Below are positions 8,187 to 17,593 of a stretch of 64,000 bases of DNA, piece after piece (the first letter of the stretch is position 1; each line of letters opens with the position of its first letter). The DNA comes from Mucilaginibacter jinjuensis (GTDB taxonomy: Bacteria > Bacteroidota > Bacteroidia > Sphingobacteriales > Sphingobacteriaceae), in the NCBI RefSeq assembly GCF_028596025.1, contig NZ_CP117167.1:5270001-5334000 (forward strand), read 5' to 3'. A program made the translations under genes and the position numbers. Under the pieces are notes generated by a model. That model was not told the origin of the DNA and ran no database searches. It was given only the letters and a program-made list of their open reading frames with translations.

Positions 8187-10278
8187 GGCTATCCAATTAT
8201 CTTCAATCACGGAGCAAAACGTATACGATGCCGTTGCTGATATCCAGCTTAGTAGTCTTGTATTGCATCCCTCGACCGGCTATGAAGTAGTTATCAATCA
8301 GAAACGATATCCTCCAAAGGAAATCATTCGGTATGCCTACCGCATAGCAACTGGTGAAGAGCCGGGCACATTGTATGGCGGGGAGCAGGTGAATCGTATC
8401 CTTAGTAATCTCGGTTTCCCGGTAGAGCGAAAGATCAAACTCTGGAAATTAGGTTGTAACTGGGACTCAGGTTCACCAAGTTTTTTTGATCTAATTCATG
8501 AGTATAGTATTGTAATCACCGTAGATAAGTTCCCCTACGGCGAAGGTGATATCGTCTTGATCACAGAGGGATTTACCGTCGTCGCATTGGGCAAGGTTAA
8601 AACGAAACTCAGGCCGATTACGGAGCGGCCGGAACTTCAGGATGCATTGGAAAACAGGCTCGTTCCTTTCGAAAGCTGGTTGTTGTTTGGTGAAGTGGAA
8701 TGGTATGACCTGACTGAATCCCAAATGTTTCTATATAAGTTACGGCAAGGGATTAGGCAAGTTAGCAAGCAAGATGTAGTACACCGAGTACTCGATATTT
8801 GGGAAAACCGCGGATTAACTTACAACCAGGTCAACTTTTACGTTAAAGAATCCAATGAAAAATATGACGACGGGTGGCGATATCCCTGTCTCGTACTGAT
8901 CCCCAATAAATGGAAGGATTATGAATTTAAGACCTGTTTTGATCTCTTCTTTTACACTGACCGAGAGAACCGACAGGGCTTTGGTGAGATTAAGATCATG
9001 CAATTAGGTACTAATATTACTAGGCTCGATAAGCATTTTACCGAGCTTGGACCGCAATATTGCTCCTTGGGTCAAACATTGGCCTTTTATAAAGATCTCA
9101 AGGAGTTCTTTCCCTCAGAATATATGGAGATCGGCAGGGCCTTGCAAGATTGCGTATTTTTTCCTGAAATCCGCGCCCCTTTCGAGCACGAGCCGGCATT
9201 TCGCGAGTCCTTGATTCGCACGAGCGAAGCCCAACGTGTGCTCTACGAGACCGGTGATCTGTTGCAAAGTGGCCTCGCAAACCCTGAGCCATCATTTCAA
9301 TTTACCTTTCATTATACGGTACCAGGGGCTGCTCTTCCCCACAAAATTGATTTTTCGTTTAATAATGATTCGGAGATACCCAACAGTTTTTTTTGCTTGG
9401 TCGGAAAAAATGGCACAGGAAAGACACAGGTACTCACGCAGTTGGCAAAGAAGCTTTGCAACAGTAGCGAACAAGGTAAATTTATTCCCGAACGCCCATT
9501 GTTTACGAAGGTCATCGCCGTAAGCTTTAGCTTGTTTGACAACTTCGATACGCCAAGCGCTGAATTGATTAGTTATGAACTTATAAGTTTCAAGGATAAA
9601 AAGGGCCTAGTAAATGTAGACGAAACTTCACAGGTATTATGGCAGGCATATAACCAATTATTAAAAAGCCGTACCCGGAAAGCGATCTGGCTCAACTGCA
9701 TCCGGAATTACCTGGACGTAGATTTCATGCGCATCGATATCACCCAATTGGAAACATTACGAACCAAACAACAATTCGAACAACAGTTGAACAGTGCTCT
9801 AAGTTCGGGGCAGCACATCATTTTTCATTTTATAACGCGCTTGGTAGCAGTGATCGAGGAGAATTCTATCGTGATCTTCGACGAGCCGGAAACACATTTG
9901 CACCCCAATATCGTCAGCAAACAAATATCAGCATTACGTTATTTATTGCGCAACTTTAGTTCTGTATGCGTACTGGCCACCCACTCCCCGGTAATAGTAC
10001 AGGAAATCCCGTCCCGTTTTATTCGCATCATCGAACGACAGGACGATATCCCACTGATTCGTGGCCCCCTCATAGAAGTGCTGGGAGAAAATTTGACCAA
10101 TATCAATAACGATATTTTTCACGTCGATCAGGATAGCGCGCTGTATAAGACGTTGCTAGAAGAACTTTCTAAGCGCTTTACTTTGGACCAGATCCACCGG
10201 ATATTTAACGACCAACTCAGCCTCAACGCCAGGGTTTATTTGCAAACGATAATCAACCAAGGCAATGATCAATTGTAA
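8185..10278 (+). CDS. Septu PtuA-like ABC ATPase with N-terminal McrA-head and PUA/EVE-like modules
   Basis: 697 residues. Residues 1-80 resemble the N-terminal head of ScoMcrA-type modification-dependent restriction enzymes (YEVVINQKRYPPKEII, GG, then LSNLGFPV). Residues 84-210 look like a PUA/EVE-type beta barrel (LWKLGCNW, then GEGDIVLITEGFTVVALGKV). The ATPase half has Walker A GKNGTGKT (407-414), an ABC signature LSSGQ (539-543), Walker B with D-loop IVIFDEPETHLHP (562-574) and an H-loop ATHSP (598-602). The HNH nuclease gene overlaps its end by 14 bases, the pairing seen in Septu (PtuA ATPase with PtuB HNH). The extra N-terminal modules are not part of ordinary PtuA and suggest sensing of modified DNA, which is inference. 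Confidence 0.82.
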   Translation: MAIQLSSITEQNVYDAVADIQLSSLVLHPSTGYEVVINQKRYPPKEIIRYAYRIATGEEPGTLYGGEQVNRILSNLGFPVERKIKLWKLGCNWDSGSPSFFDLIHEYSIVITVDKFPYGEGDIVLITEGFTVVALGKVKTKLRPITERPELQDALENRLVPFESWLLFGEVEWYDLTESQMFLYKLRQGIRQVSKQDVVHRVLDIWENRGLTYNQVNFYVKESNEKYDDGWRYPCLVLIPNKWKDYEFKTCFDLFFYTDRENRQGFGEIKIMQLGTNITRLDKHFTELGPQYCSLGQTLAFYKDLKEFFPSEYMEIGRALQDCVFFPEIRAPFEHEPAFRESLIRTSEAQRVLYETGDLLQSGLANPEPSFQFTFHYTVPGAALPHKIDFSFNNDSEIPNSFFCLVGKNGTGKTQVLTQLAKKLCNSSEQGKFIPERPLFTKVIAVSFSLFDNFDTPSAELISYELISFKDKKGLVNVDETSQVLWQAYNQLLKSRTRKAIWLNCIRNYLDVDFMRIDITQLETLRTKQQFEQQLNSALSSGQHIIFHFITRLVAVIEENSIVIFDEPETHLHPNIVSKQISALRYLLRNFSSVCVLATHSPVIVQEIPSRFIRIIERQDDIPLIRGPLIEVLGENLTNINNDIFHVDQDSALYKTLLEELSKRFTLDQIHRIFNDQLSLNARVYLQTIINQGNDQL

Positions 10279-11098
10279 TTACGCCGCCATCGACGAATAT
10301 CAGTTTTTTATTACAGTAGTCGGAGAAAAGCAACAGGCATCACAGCGCGCATTGAATCCATTGGTTCCCCGTGTGACCAATGCCTACCAAACTTACCTGA
10401 ACAACTTTGCGGCACTGTGCTTACAACCGGCTTCATTGTTCGTCGCAGATCTGCCGGAAGTAAGAGATGTCCTGCAAAAATGCTATGGTAGCCCCACCCT
10501 AAGCTTTAAGCAATTTAAAAGTGACTACTATGACAATCAACCAGCAGCTATCGTAGAACTATGCCCATATTGTATGATTGACACTCCGTATTCACTTGAT
10601 CACTATGTCGGTCAGACTGAATTTCCTGAATATTCGATCCTAACCAAGAACTTGGTGCCGTGCTGCCTTCGGTGTAATAATGAGAAAAACAAGGGCTGGC
10701 GCACCAATAGCGTTAAAACGTTTATTAATTTTTACGATGATCGTTTCCTGCAACATAGGTTTCTTTTTGCCGACCTGATGATAAATGCGGGGGTACCGAG
10801 CTTGCAATTCAGACTATCGCAACCTGCGCAGATTACCAATGACCAATTTGCATTGATCAACCGTCATTTCGTGGCCCTTGAACTTTTGGTGAAATATGCC
10901 AAGAAATCAAACAACCGGCTGACAGCAGAAATTCAAAGTATCAAAGACTTTATGGCTGCCGGACGGACTAATGCCAGTATTATAGAGGACTTAACGATCC
11001 GGTATCGGAGCTCGGTAAGACAATACGGCCCGAACTATTGGGAAAGCCTGGTCTATCCGGCTATTGCCAGTTCGCTGCCAGTCGTTCGACATTTGTAA
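10265..11098 (+). CDS. HNH endonuclease, PtuB-like
   Basis: 277 residues, starting inside the end of the ATPase gene (14-base overlap), which implies translational coupling. The HNH core is clear: C100-P-Y-C103, then D112-H113, then C134-x2-C137 followed by N138-N139 (CLRCNNEKNKGW). The cysteines bind structural zinc; D-H and the asparagine make the catalytic beta-beta-alpha metal site that nicks or cuts DNA. The N-terminal 95 and C-terminal 120 residues are helical and probably bind the ATPase. By analogy with Septu it is the effector held in check by the neighbouring ATPase; this is inferred from gene order and motifs. Confidence 0.85.
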   Translation: MINCNYAAIDEYQFFITVVGEKQQASQRALNPLVPRVTNAYQTYLNNFAALCLQPASLFVADLPEVRDVLQKCYGSPTLSFKQFKSDYYDNQPAAIVELCPYCMIDTPYSLDHYVGQTEFPEYSILTKNLVPCCLRCNNEKNKGWRTNSVKTFINFYDDRFLQHRFLFADLMINAGVPSLQFRLSQPAQITNDQFALINRHFVALELLVKYAKKSNNRLTAEIQSIKDFMAAGRTNASIIEDLTIRYRSSVRQYGPNYWESLVYPAIASSLPVVRHL

Positions 11099-11101
11099 GC
11101 T

Positions 11102-11374
11102 TTAACACGATTTTCCTGATGAGTCCCAGCCATCTGATAATCTTCTGTATCTTACCCAGTAGAACCGGCCCTTACTAACAATAGGACTCGTAAATAATTG
11201 TTGAAGTAGCCGTTCCTGGTCATTCAGCAAGTCAGAATTACACGGTTGACAGGTTGATATGGCCGTTTTGTTGTAAGTTTGACCCAACTCGCTAAGAGTA
11301 ACCTTGAAAATGCCTTGGAGTCCTTTGCAAAGACTCAACGTGGAATAATGTGCTCTTCTGTGATTTTTGGTCAC
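11102..11374 (-). CDS. Small hypothetical ORF, doubtful
   Basis: A 90-residue frame on the minus strand just past the HNH gene. It contains LCKGLQGIFKVTLSELGQTY and FYWVRYRRLSDGW, which look protein-like rather than random, and two cysteines in CQPC. There is no convincing upstream signal and no family I recognise. It could be a small accessory gene, a decayed fragment, or a chance frame. Confidence 0.28.
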   Translation of the reverse strand: MTKNHRRAHYSTLSLCKGLQGIFKVTLSELGQTYNKTAISTCQPCNSDLLNDQERLLQQLFTSPIVSKGRFYWVRYRRLSDGWDSSGKSC

Positions 11375-11405
11375 CGAGCCTGATTATGATACGATCTCAT
11401 ATTTT

Positions 11406-11445
11406 GCACATTGCCAATTGCGAATACAGTGTATTGGCAATGTGC
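11406..11445. repeat. Perfect 13-bp inverted repeat
   Basis: GCACATTGCCAAT at 11406-11418 is mirrored exactly by ATTGGCAATGTGC at 11433-11445 with a 14-base loop. There is no T-run after either arm, so it is not a standard intrinsic terminator. It lies between the HNH gene and a relic of the helicase gene, and could be an element end or a protein-binding site. Confidence 0.6.
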
Positions 11446-11485
11446 GGTAAAACTGGCGGAATAGTTCTATCTGGCGTTTCGAGAG

Positions 11486-11640
11486 CCTGAACAATTGAGT
11501 CGCATCGTACATGATTACACAAATGATCATGAAGGGTTTATTGTTTGGAAAGACTTGTTAGAATAGAAATTGTATTGATCTATATTCTTGGCATCCATTA
11601 CTGCCTCTATCGGCATGAAAGTTAGAACTCTTGACACTTG
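11486..11640 (+). pseudogene. Relic of the 3' end of a TOTE-type helicase gene (direct repeat, copy A)
   Basis: Bases 11486-11577 match 17501-17592 at the true end of the intact helicase gene with about eight differences. Both encode a peptide containing SRIVHDYTNDH and FIVWKDLLE; here the frame ends early at TAG. Similarity continues weakly beyond the stop to the shared ATGAAAGTTAGAAC near 11621-11634. Upstream of 11462 the helicase frame is lost at a TAG. This is a truncated second copy left by recombination, and it brackets the CHAT-helicase unit together with copy B. Confidence 0.75.
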
Positions 11641-11932
11641 AATATGCTTGTAAATCAACCTACTACATGAAAAAATTTCAGACTTTTTCATTTTGTTAAC
11701 GGTTTTCAAAGCTGCCAGTGCTTATTATACCAATTTAACTGCACACCATAGATCAAGTTAAGGCATTTAGGCCGGAAGTGCTAATTTAAAGGTTTAGCAG
11801 CAATAAACGTAGCCGGATAAATCAGGTTAGGCTCGGACTAAAATATCATAATTTGCATCACCTTCCCGACAGGTTTTTATAACGTTGAATATTTATCTTA
11901 GCATATAAATTAACCCTAATACTTTATCAGGC
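11641..11932. promoter_or_regulatory. Intergenic region upstream of CHAT gene
   Basis: About 290 AT-rich bases without a credible gene; it must hold the promoter of the CHAT gene. A TACTTTAT just before the ATG resembles a weak -7 box, but no matching TTTG at 19 bases was seen, so no specific promoter is claimed. Confidence 0.3.
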
Positions 11933-14116
11933 ATGCATCAAAACCTACTGTACCGACACGGGCAAAGAAGTTCTATAAATTACGTTTTGGTAATAGATGA
12001 GCAGCCTAAAACATATTCTTTTGTACCTCCAACTGAGTTTCAAAATGAGATAATCCGTTTCATTAGTTATCTGCCTAAAGATATTCTGCAAATCAGTGAG
12101 TCTCTCACATATTATGAACTCGTTAAGCGCAATAGCTTGGACGATCCGTACCGCTTTCACATTAAGTATAGTGTAAATCTGGAAGAATACTTAAAACTTA
12201 TGCCGATCAATAGGATATATCTATTTTTCATTGATTCAAAATCATCGCTAATTAAACAAAATGTCACCCTCTTTGCAAAGTACCATACCGTTGGCCGGTT
12301 TTATTATTTCTTCAATGATAAGGGAAATAAAACAACCATATTACCAAACCAAATTTCCGGGCCAGGGCATTTTATGCGAGAGCTTTATACTAAACAGCAG
12401 GATTTATTTAATCTAATGGGCATGCCAGACAAATGGCTTTCTCCAGAGACCGCAATCGGGTGGAATGGATTTTATCATTTCCCTTCTTTCATTCCCGCTC
12501 AAACAAATTATCGAATTGCAAATACCATCACCGGAAACTTTACCTATGAGGACAGCAGGGATGATGGTAAAATTACTGAAGAGAAAATTCTGGCGCATAG
12601 AAAAGCTTCGAACGAGGGGCACAAAAACCCCAACAGTTTCTCCAGGCAACTACAAATCATTGAGGAAATCGACAAAATAGATTTTTTCGCTGAAACCTGT
12701 TTTGATGAGGGCCTGATAAAACCCGTTCATGAAATTGAACCTTTTTTGGTTCCGTTGATATTGGTTGCTCCATTTCAGAACCCCGATATGAGGGACTTTC
12801 TAAGTGAGGGCGTCAAATCTGAATACAAAGAATATTTATCAGAATTGGATTTTGAGCAAACCGAAAATTACATCAACTCCATACGCCCACCAAAAAGTGC
12901 AGAAGCATTTTTAATTAGCTCTCGTTTAATGGGACTAAAAACCCAATTTTTGGATGATATTGCATTTCTTCATAGTTCGTTTTATTCATCGCCTATCGTA
13001 CGTCTTCCCACTCAAGGCAAAACTATGTACCGAAACCTTTCCTTTTTTCGTAATGAGGCGGCTGGTAGAATTACTGCACCTGGCAGCAGGAATAAAATCT
13101 TCAAAACGATTCAATCATTCGGCCAGCAACTCCGCCACAGGACCTTATCCAAAGAATTAACAGAAAAGCTACGGGATGAAAACAGACAAATCGTCGCAAT
13201 AAGCGACCTCCCCGTCGAATGGATGGATATAGAGGGGATTCCGATGGCTTTCACCCATGATATTTGCAGGTTACCGGAAACCGCCCTTCACGGCCTGATG
13301 GCAAATTTTGTCAGTCATGAACAATGGCAATACTTGGTGCCGAAGGATATACTGAAGAAAACATTGGTGGTGTTCGGTAGTGATGAGCCAGCTTTCAGAA
13401 AATGGTATCCAGGCGTTTGTATGGTTGGAGAAAAGAACGGCGTGATTATGAGAGAATGTTATTCGCTTGCGGCTTTAAAAAAGGCTGTAGACGAAGTAAG
13501 TCCGGATTTTTTAATTATTGATAGCCATGGTAGCTATGATAAGGAAAGCAAATCATCTGTATTGTTTTTTGGGAAGGAACGTTTAACAGGTGACATGGTA
13601 ATCGAGTTAGGGATTTCCGCGCCATTGGTTTTTCTCTCAGCTTGCAGTACAGCGCCAACTTACGGGACGATCAATACAATTGCTAATGCTTTTTTTGAGA
13701 GAGGTGCATTATCTGTCACCACGACCTACCTGCCAATCGGTGTCGATACAGGTTCCATATTATATATCCGAATATTAAATAATCTGATTACTGCCTCGCA
13801 AAAACCTATGCATCAAAATTGGCTGGCCTTTATTTCTCATATGCTACGCACTTCGGCGGTGGGAGCGGCCTACCGGCACCATTATCAAAAAAATACAGGA
13901 GATCCCTTAGGTTCACCTGATGCACAAAGTAATGACTATACTTATTTACTTTCCTTCTATCACCGCCGGCAAATATTTACTAAAATGACTAAAGGAATTG
14001 GTCCAAACTTGGCAGCCTCAATACCTGAATTTTTGTTTTACAGCATCCTGGGCAGGGCTGATTTAATAAAATTCGAAAACTGGGAGGAAGAGTTTCAAAA
14101 GGCTAACCCTATGTAA
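11933..14116 (+). CDS. CHAT-domain (caspase-like) protease, large stand-alone
   Basis: 727 residues. The C-terminal part (about 470-650) is a CHAT protease: IIDSHGSYD places the catalytic histidine at 532, and FLSACSTAP places the catalytic cysteine at 571, each after the expected hydrophobic strand. The N-terminal 420 residues match no domain I recognise and contain no obvious TPR repeats. CHAT proteases act as triggered suicide or effector proteases in several bacterial immune systems, activated by a sensor partner. Here the next gene downstream is a TOTE-type primase-helicase, 492 bases away on the same strand, a plausible partner. Substrate and trigger are unknown. Confidence 0.8.
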   Translation: MHQNLLYRHGQRSSINYVLVIDEQPKTYSFVPPTEFQNEIIRFISYLPKDILQISESLTYYELVKRNSLDDPYRFHIKYSVNLEEYLKLMPINRIYLFFIDSKSSLIKQNVTLFAKYHTVGRFYYFFNDKGNKTTILPNQISGPGHFMRELYTKQQDLFNLMGMPDKWLSPETAIGWNGFYHFPSFIPAQTNYRIANTITGNFTYEDSRDDGKITEEKILAHRKASNEGHKNPNSFSRQLQIIEEIDKIDFFAETCFDEGLIKPVHEIEPFLVPLILVAPFQNPDMRDFLSEGVKSEYKEYLSELDFEQTENYINSIRPPKSAEAFLISSRLMGLKTQFLDDIAFLHSSFYSSPIVRLPTQGKTMYRNLSFFRNEAAGRITAPGSRNKIFKTIQSFGQQLRHRTLSKELTEKLRDENRQIVAISDLPVEWMDIEGIPMAFTHDICRLPETALHGLMANFVSHEQWQYLVPKDILKKTLVVFGSDEPAFRKWYPGVCMVGEKNGVIMRECYSLAALKKAVDEVSPDFLIIDSHGSYDKESKSSVLFFGKERLTGDMVIELGISAPLVFLSACSTAPTYGTINTIANAFFERGALSVTTTYLPIGVDTGSILYIRILNNLITASQKPMHQNWLAFISHMLRTSAVGAAYRHHYQKNTGDPLGSPDAQSNDYTYLLSFYHRRQIFTKMTKGIGPNLAASIPEFLFYSILGRADLIKFENWEEEFQKANPM

Positions 14117-14282
14117 GTTAACTTTTTACAGAATTTTCGACAATGTCTTTAAAATCAAAAAAAAGATGATACACGTTTATTGCAGAGGCATCTGCGTGTT
14201 CATGGGAGCTTTGAAATTATAAGCTGTCCCGCTAAAGTTTGCCGCACTGAAGGGACTAGTCAAAGAATAATGGCCAGTTCCT

Positions 14283-14468
14283 CTAGTTTTCAAGTTTGAC
14301 GCTATTGAATTCGTATCGGAATTGATGACAAAACCGATCATGCAATCCTAAAAACTCAAGGTACATGGTGTCTTTAATGATTTCTTTAGCATCAGATGGT
14401 TGCTTTTCGTTACGAGCCACAGCCAATACGCTGTCCTTATCATTGCTTATCAACAATCTTTCCCACAA
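14283..14468 (-). pseudogene. Fragment of DUF1016 (YhcG-like) PD-(D/E)XK nuclease gene
   Basis: A 61-codon frame whose first 40 residues read like the conserved middle of DUF1016/YhcG proteins (SVLAVARNEKQPSDAKEI followed by MYLEFLGL), the segment just before the nuclease core. After FLGL the similarity ends and the frame stops within 21 residues, so the nuclease domain is missing. The 5' part of the family is also absent. It is a relic of an older restriction-associated gene between the CHAT and helicase genes. Confidence 0.6.
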
Positions 14469-14608
14469 ACTGCTGTGGATTTGTCGCTCACAAAAATAGA
14501 GGCTGTATTAAAAAAAGTTGGATACTACCCAAGTTATGGCAAATTAAATCGATTATAAAAGGGATAGTTTGTTTCCTAAATTTGAAACAGGCTAAAGTTT
14601 CTACTTTA

Positions 14609-17593
14609 ATGAAAGATAACCGATTAAATCTATACAAATCCCTATTCAAAGGTAGAGAAGATGTATTTGCATTAAGATGGGAGAAAAGTGGCAAAAGCAG
14701 TTATATTCCTGCTTACAGTTTTGACCCTCACCGATATCGGCTGCATCAAATGAAAGGTGGCACTTTTCAAACCTTCACTGATAAAACATACCAACCCTTA
14801 ACAAATGAGCATTTAATTAAACATCTCAAAGGTGAGCAGATTGTAGGTCTCTACCCTCTATTACAGGATAACACATCCTGGTTCATTGCAGCTGATTTTG
14901 ACGAAGCTGATTGGATTGAGGAATGCCGGACATTTATTAAAATTTGCGAGGAGTATGATATACGTGCTTATTTGGAGCGTTCTCGTTCCGGTAAAGGCGG
15001 CCATGTATGGATATTTTTTGAAGAACCTTATGAGGCATTCAGAAGCAGAAAAATAATGACGGCATTGCTACAGAAAGCAGGTTTAATTTCAGTATTCGAT
15101 AAAAACTCAAGTTTTGACAGGTTATTTCCCAATCAGGATTACCATTCAAAAAAAGGCTTGGGGAATCTTATTGCTTTACCCTTAAACAAAACGAGCTTAA
15201 ATGATGGCAATAGCTGTTTCATTGATCCTGAAACCTTACAGCCCTTTGATGACCAGTGGGTGTTTTTAAAAACGATTAAGCGGATTACGATAAACCAGCT
15301 CAATTACATCTACAAAGAACAAACTGATCACAACGAACTTTCAACTGGATTATTTCAAAAAGAACGGTTTATAACAGATAAGTTAGAAATTATCTTAAAC
15401 AATAAAATTCATATTAGCCGCATAAGATTGCCTGTTTCACTTGTTAGTTTTTTAAAGGAAGAATTAAACTTCGCCAACAATGAATACCAGGTAAAAAAGA
15501 ATATCAATAAAAATACCTTTGGCGTAAAACGTTACTTTAAATTGCTGCACGAAACACCGGATTCTATTTCAGTTCCTCGTGGATTTATTGGTAGGTTATT
15601 ACGGTTTTGTAAAGAGCAGCAAATTGAATATGTGCTCGAAGATCAAAGAAAGAAAGCAGAGTTAATCAATTTCAAAGGTTCTATTGCATTAAGGGAATAT
15701 CAATTACCCGCGCAGCAAGCAGCTACAAAAAAAGATTTTGGAATTATTGTCGCTCCGCCTGGCTCTGGTAAAACGGTATTGAGTTTGGCTATTATAAAAG
15801 ACAAGCAGCAACCAGCCCTCATTTTAGTTCACCGCAAGCAACTGGCAGATCAATGGAAGGAACGTATAGAATCGTTCCTGGGGATTCCTAATAAGGATAT
15901 TGGACGTATCGGGCAAGGAAAGAACAAGCCCGGTAAACACATTACTGTAGCAATGATCCAAAGTATGGAAAAAGCTTTGGAATCTACGGAATCCACAGAA
16001 CTAATAAATGCTTTTGGTACCGTTATCATTGATGAATGCCACCATGTGCCTGCGGAAACATACCAAAGAGTTATTGGAAAATTGAACAGTTACTATATGT
16101 ACGGGCTTACCGCAACCCCATTTAGGAAATACAACGATGGCAAGTTAATATTTATTCATTTAGGTGAAATAATCCATGAGGTTAAAGCACCAGAGATGCA
16201 AAATCAAACTGGTACGCAGATTATCATTAGGGATACCGATTTGTTTGTTCCCTTTAATACCCAAACAGACAAGTTCGAAACGCTATTTAAAATCTTGATC
16301 CATGATTCAGCAAGAAATCAACTCATTTTAAATGATGTGGTATCACAACTAAATGCCAGTAGAAAAGCTGTTATCATCACAGAACGAAAAGAGCATATTA
16401 CTTCTCTCCAACAATATCTAAAACAACATTACGATACCATTGCGTTAAGTGGCGAAGATTCCGACTTATCTAAAAAATCTAAATGGGCAGCCATAAATAG
16501 AGGTGATTTCCAAGTGCTGATCACAACAGGACAGTATTTTGGCGAAGGAACCGACATCCAGAATATAGAGTGCGTATTTTTAGTTTACCCATTTGCTTTT
16601 GAGGGTAAGCTGATTCAATACATTGGCAGGGTACAACGATCAGAAGTGTCACCTGTTATTTATGATTACCGTGACCATAAGATCAGCTACCTGGAAAGAC
16701 TGTTTCAGAAAAGGAACGTGTATTATAAAAAGCTTGATCAAAGTGGCCTAACGAATCCGGTAGATGAAAGTGAAACGGTAAGTGGTCAAAAAAATGAGAA
16801 TATTGAGGTATCAATAGAACAATTAGAATTCAGGTTTGGCAGTATTGCGTTTAAACATATCATTGCTGACTTTAACGGTAAGGAAGTTGAATTTGAGATA
16901 GAGAATTTAAATGTCAGGCCGGAGTTTACCGTGCTTAAGCCCTACTTTATTCGGTTCCTGAAAAGTACTACGGTATTGGTAAACATACGGGCTACATTCC
17001 AGCACAACAGATTGGTATTTAAATCAGCATCCTCCAGTGATCTTGATAAAATAAACCGCGAAGTCATTGAAAGTGTAAAGTTCCGGTTCTTAAATAAAGA
17101 AATTATTAAAGGTACCCCGGTAGGTGAAGAAAATCTATTGGATGTCGGGCAAGTGCAAGGCGGCAGTGAACAATTGATTTACACAAACGAGGATGATCTA
17201 TTGGAAAACATACTGGCTCTTAAGCAGTATAAGCATCATCGTCATCTCCGTTACCTTTCCCAAAAACATGAACGATCTATATTAAAGCTCCGTTTTGTAT
17301 TAGAGCCCTTTTCATTTGTGTTCTTGCTGTCGGGGAATAATCAGTACCACTTGGTTTGGGAAACTTTGGATACCGAAGAGGCTACTTATATATGGCATAT
17401 TGATAAATCAATTTATGAACTTGAAAGAAGTACAAAGCGGATAGATGGACTGCTTGGACAGATACGAACAAATGGCAGACAGCGATATCTTGAAACTAAT
17501 CCTCAACAATTTAGTCGCATCGTACATGATTATACAAATGATCATAAAGGGTTTATCGTTTGGAAAGACTTGTTAGAAGAGAAATTATTTTGA
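14609..17593 (+). CDS. TOTE conflict-system primase-helicase (AEP domain fused to DEAD/DEAH helicase)
   Basis: 994 residues from ATG 14609. The frame is open to 14396, but those 71 codons look noncoding and overlap the DUF1016 relic. Residues about 10-225 form an archaeo-eukaryotic primase domain of the TOTE type: AADFDEAD (94-101) is the metal-binding D-x-D, and SGKGGHVWIFF (127-137) carries the conserved sG-H motif. A superfamily 2 helicase follows, with Walker A APPGSGKT (382-389), DECH (475-478), TAT (501-503) and QYIGRVQRS as motif VI. The last 250 residues are unrecognised. TOTE systems are predicted to act against invading nucleic acid. The end of this gene is duplicated at 11486. Confidence 0.85.
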   Translation: MKDNRLNLYKSLFKGREDVFALRWEKSGKSSYIPAYSFDPHRYRLHQMKGGTFQTFTDKTYQPLTNEHLIKHLKGEQIVGLYPLLQDNTSWFIAADFDEADWIEECRTFIKICEEYDIRAYLERSRSGKGGHVWIFFEEPYEAFRSRKIMTALLQKAGLISVFDKNSSFDRLFPNQDYHSKKGLGNLIALPLNKTSLNDGNSCFIDPETLQPFDDQWVFLKTIKRITINQLNYIYKEQTDHNELSTGLFQKERFITDKLEIILNNKIHISRIRLPVSLVSFLKEELNFANNEYQVKKNINKNTFGVKRYFKLLHETPDSISVPRGFIGRLLRFCKEQQIEYVLEDQRKKAELINFKGSIALREYQLPAQQAATKKDFGIIVAPPGSGKTVLSLAIIKDKQQPALILVHRKQLADQWKERIESFLGIPNKDIGRIGQGKNKPGKHITVAMIQSMEKALESTESTELINAFGTVIIDECHHVPAETYQRVIGKLNSYYMYGLTATPFRKYNDGKLIFIHLGEIIHEVKAPEMQNQTGTQIIIRDTDLFVPFNTQTDKFETLFKILIHDSARNQLILNDVVSQLNASRKAVIITERKEHITSLQQYLKQHYDTIALSGEDSDLSKKSKWAAINRGDFQVLITTGQYFGEGTDIQNIECVFLVYPFAFEGKLIQYIGRVQRSEVSPVIYDYRDHKISYLERLFQKRNVYYKKLDQSGLTNPVDESETVSGQKNENIEVSIEQLEFRFGSIAFKHIIADFNGKEVEFEIENLNVRPEFTVLKPYFIRFLKSTTVLVNIRATFQHNRLVFKSASSSDLDKINREVIESVKFRFLNKEIIKGTPVGEENLLDVGQVQGGSEQLIYTNEDDLLENILALKQYKHHRHLRYLSQKHERSILKLRFVLEPFSFVFLLSGNNQYHLVWETLDTEEATYIWHIDKSIYELERSTKRIDGLLGQIRTNGRQRYLETNPQQFSRIVHDYTNDHKGFIVWKDLLEEKLF

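Noticed and set aside
11527..11709. 60-codon minus-strand frame
   Set aside because: It lies mostly on the antisense of the helicase 3' relic and has no protein-like features.
14396..14608. Longer N-terminus for the TOTE-type helicase
   Set aside because: The first 71 codons are rich in Cys and rare combinations, overlap the DUF1016 relic on the other strand, and the primase domain begins right after ATG 14609.
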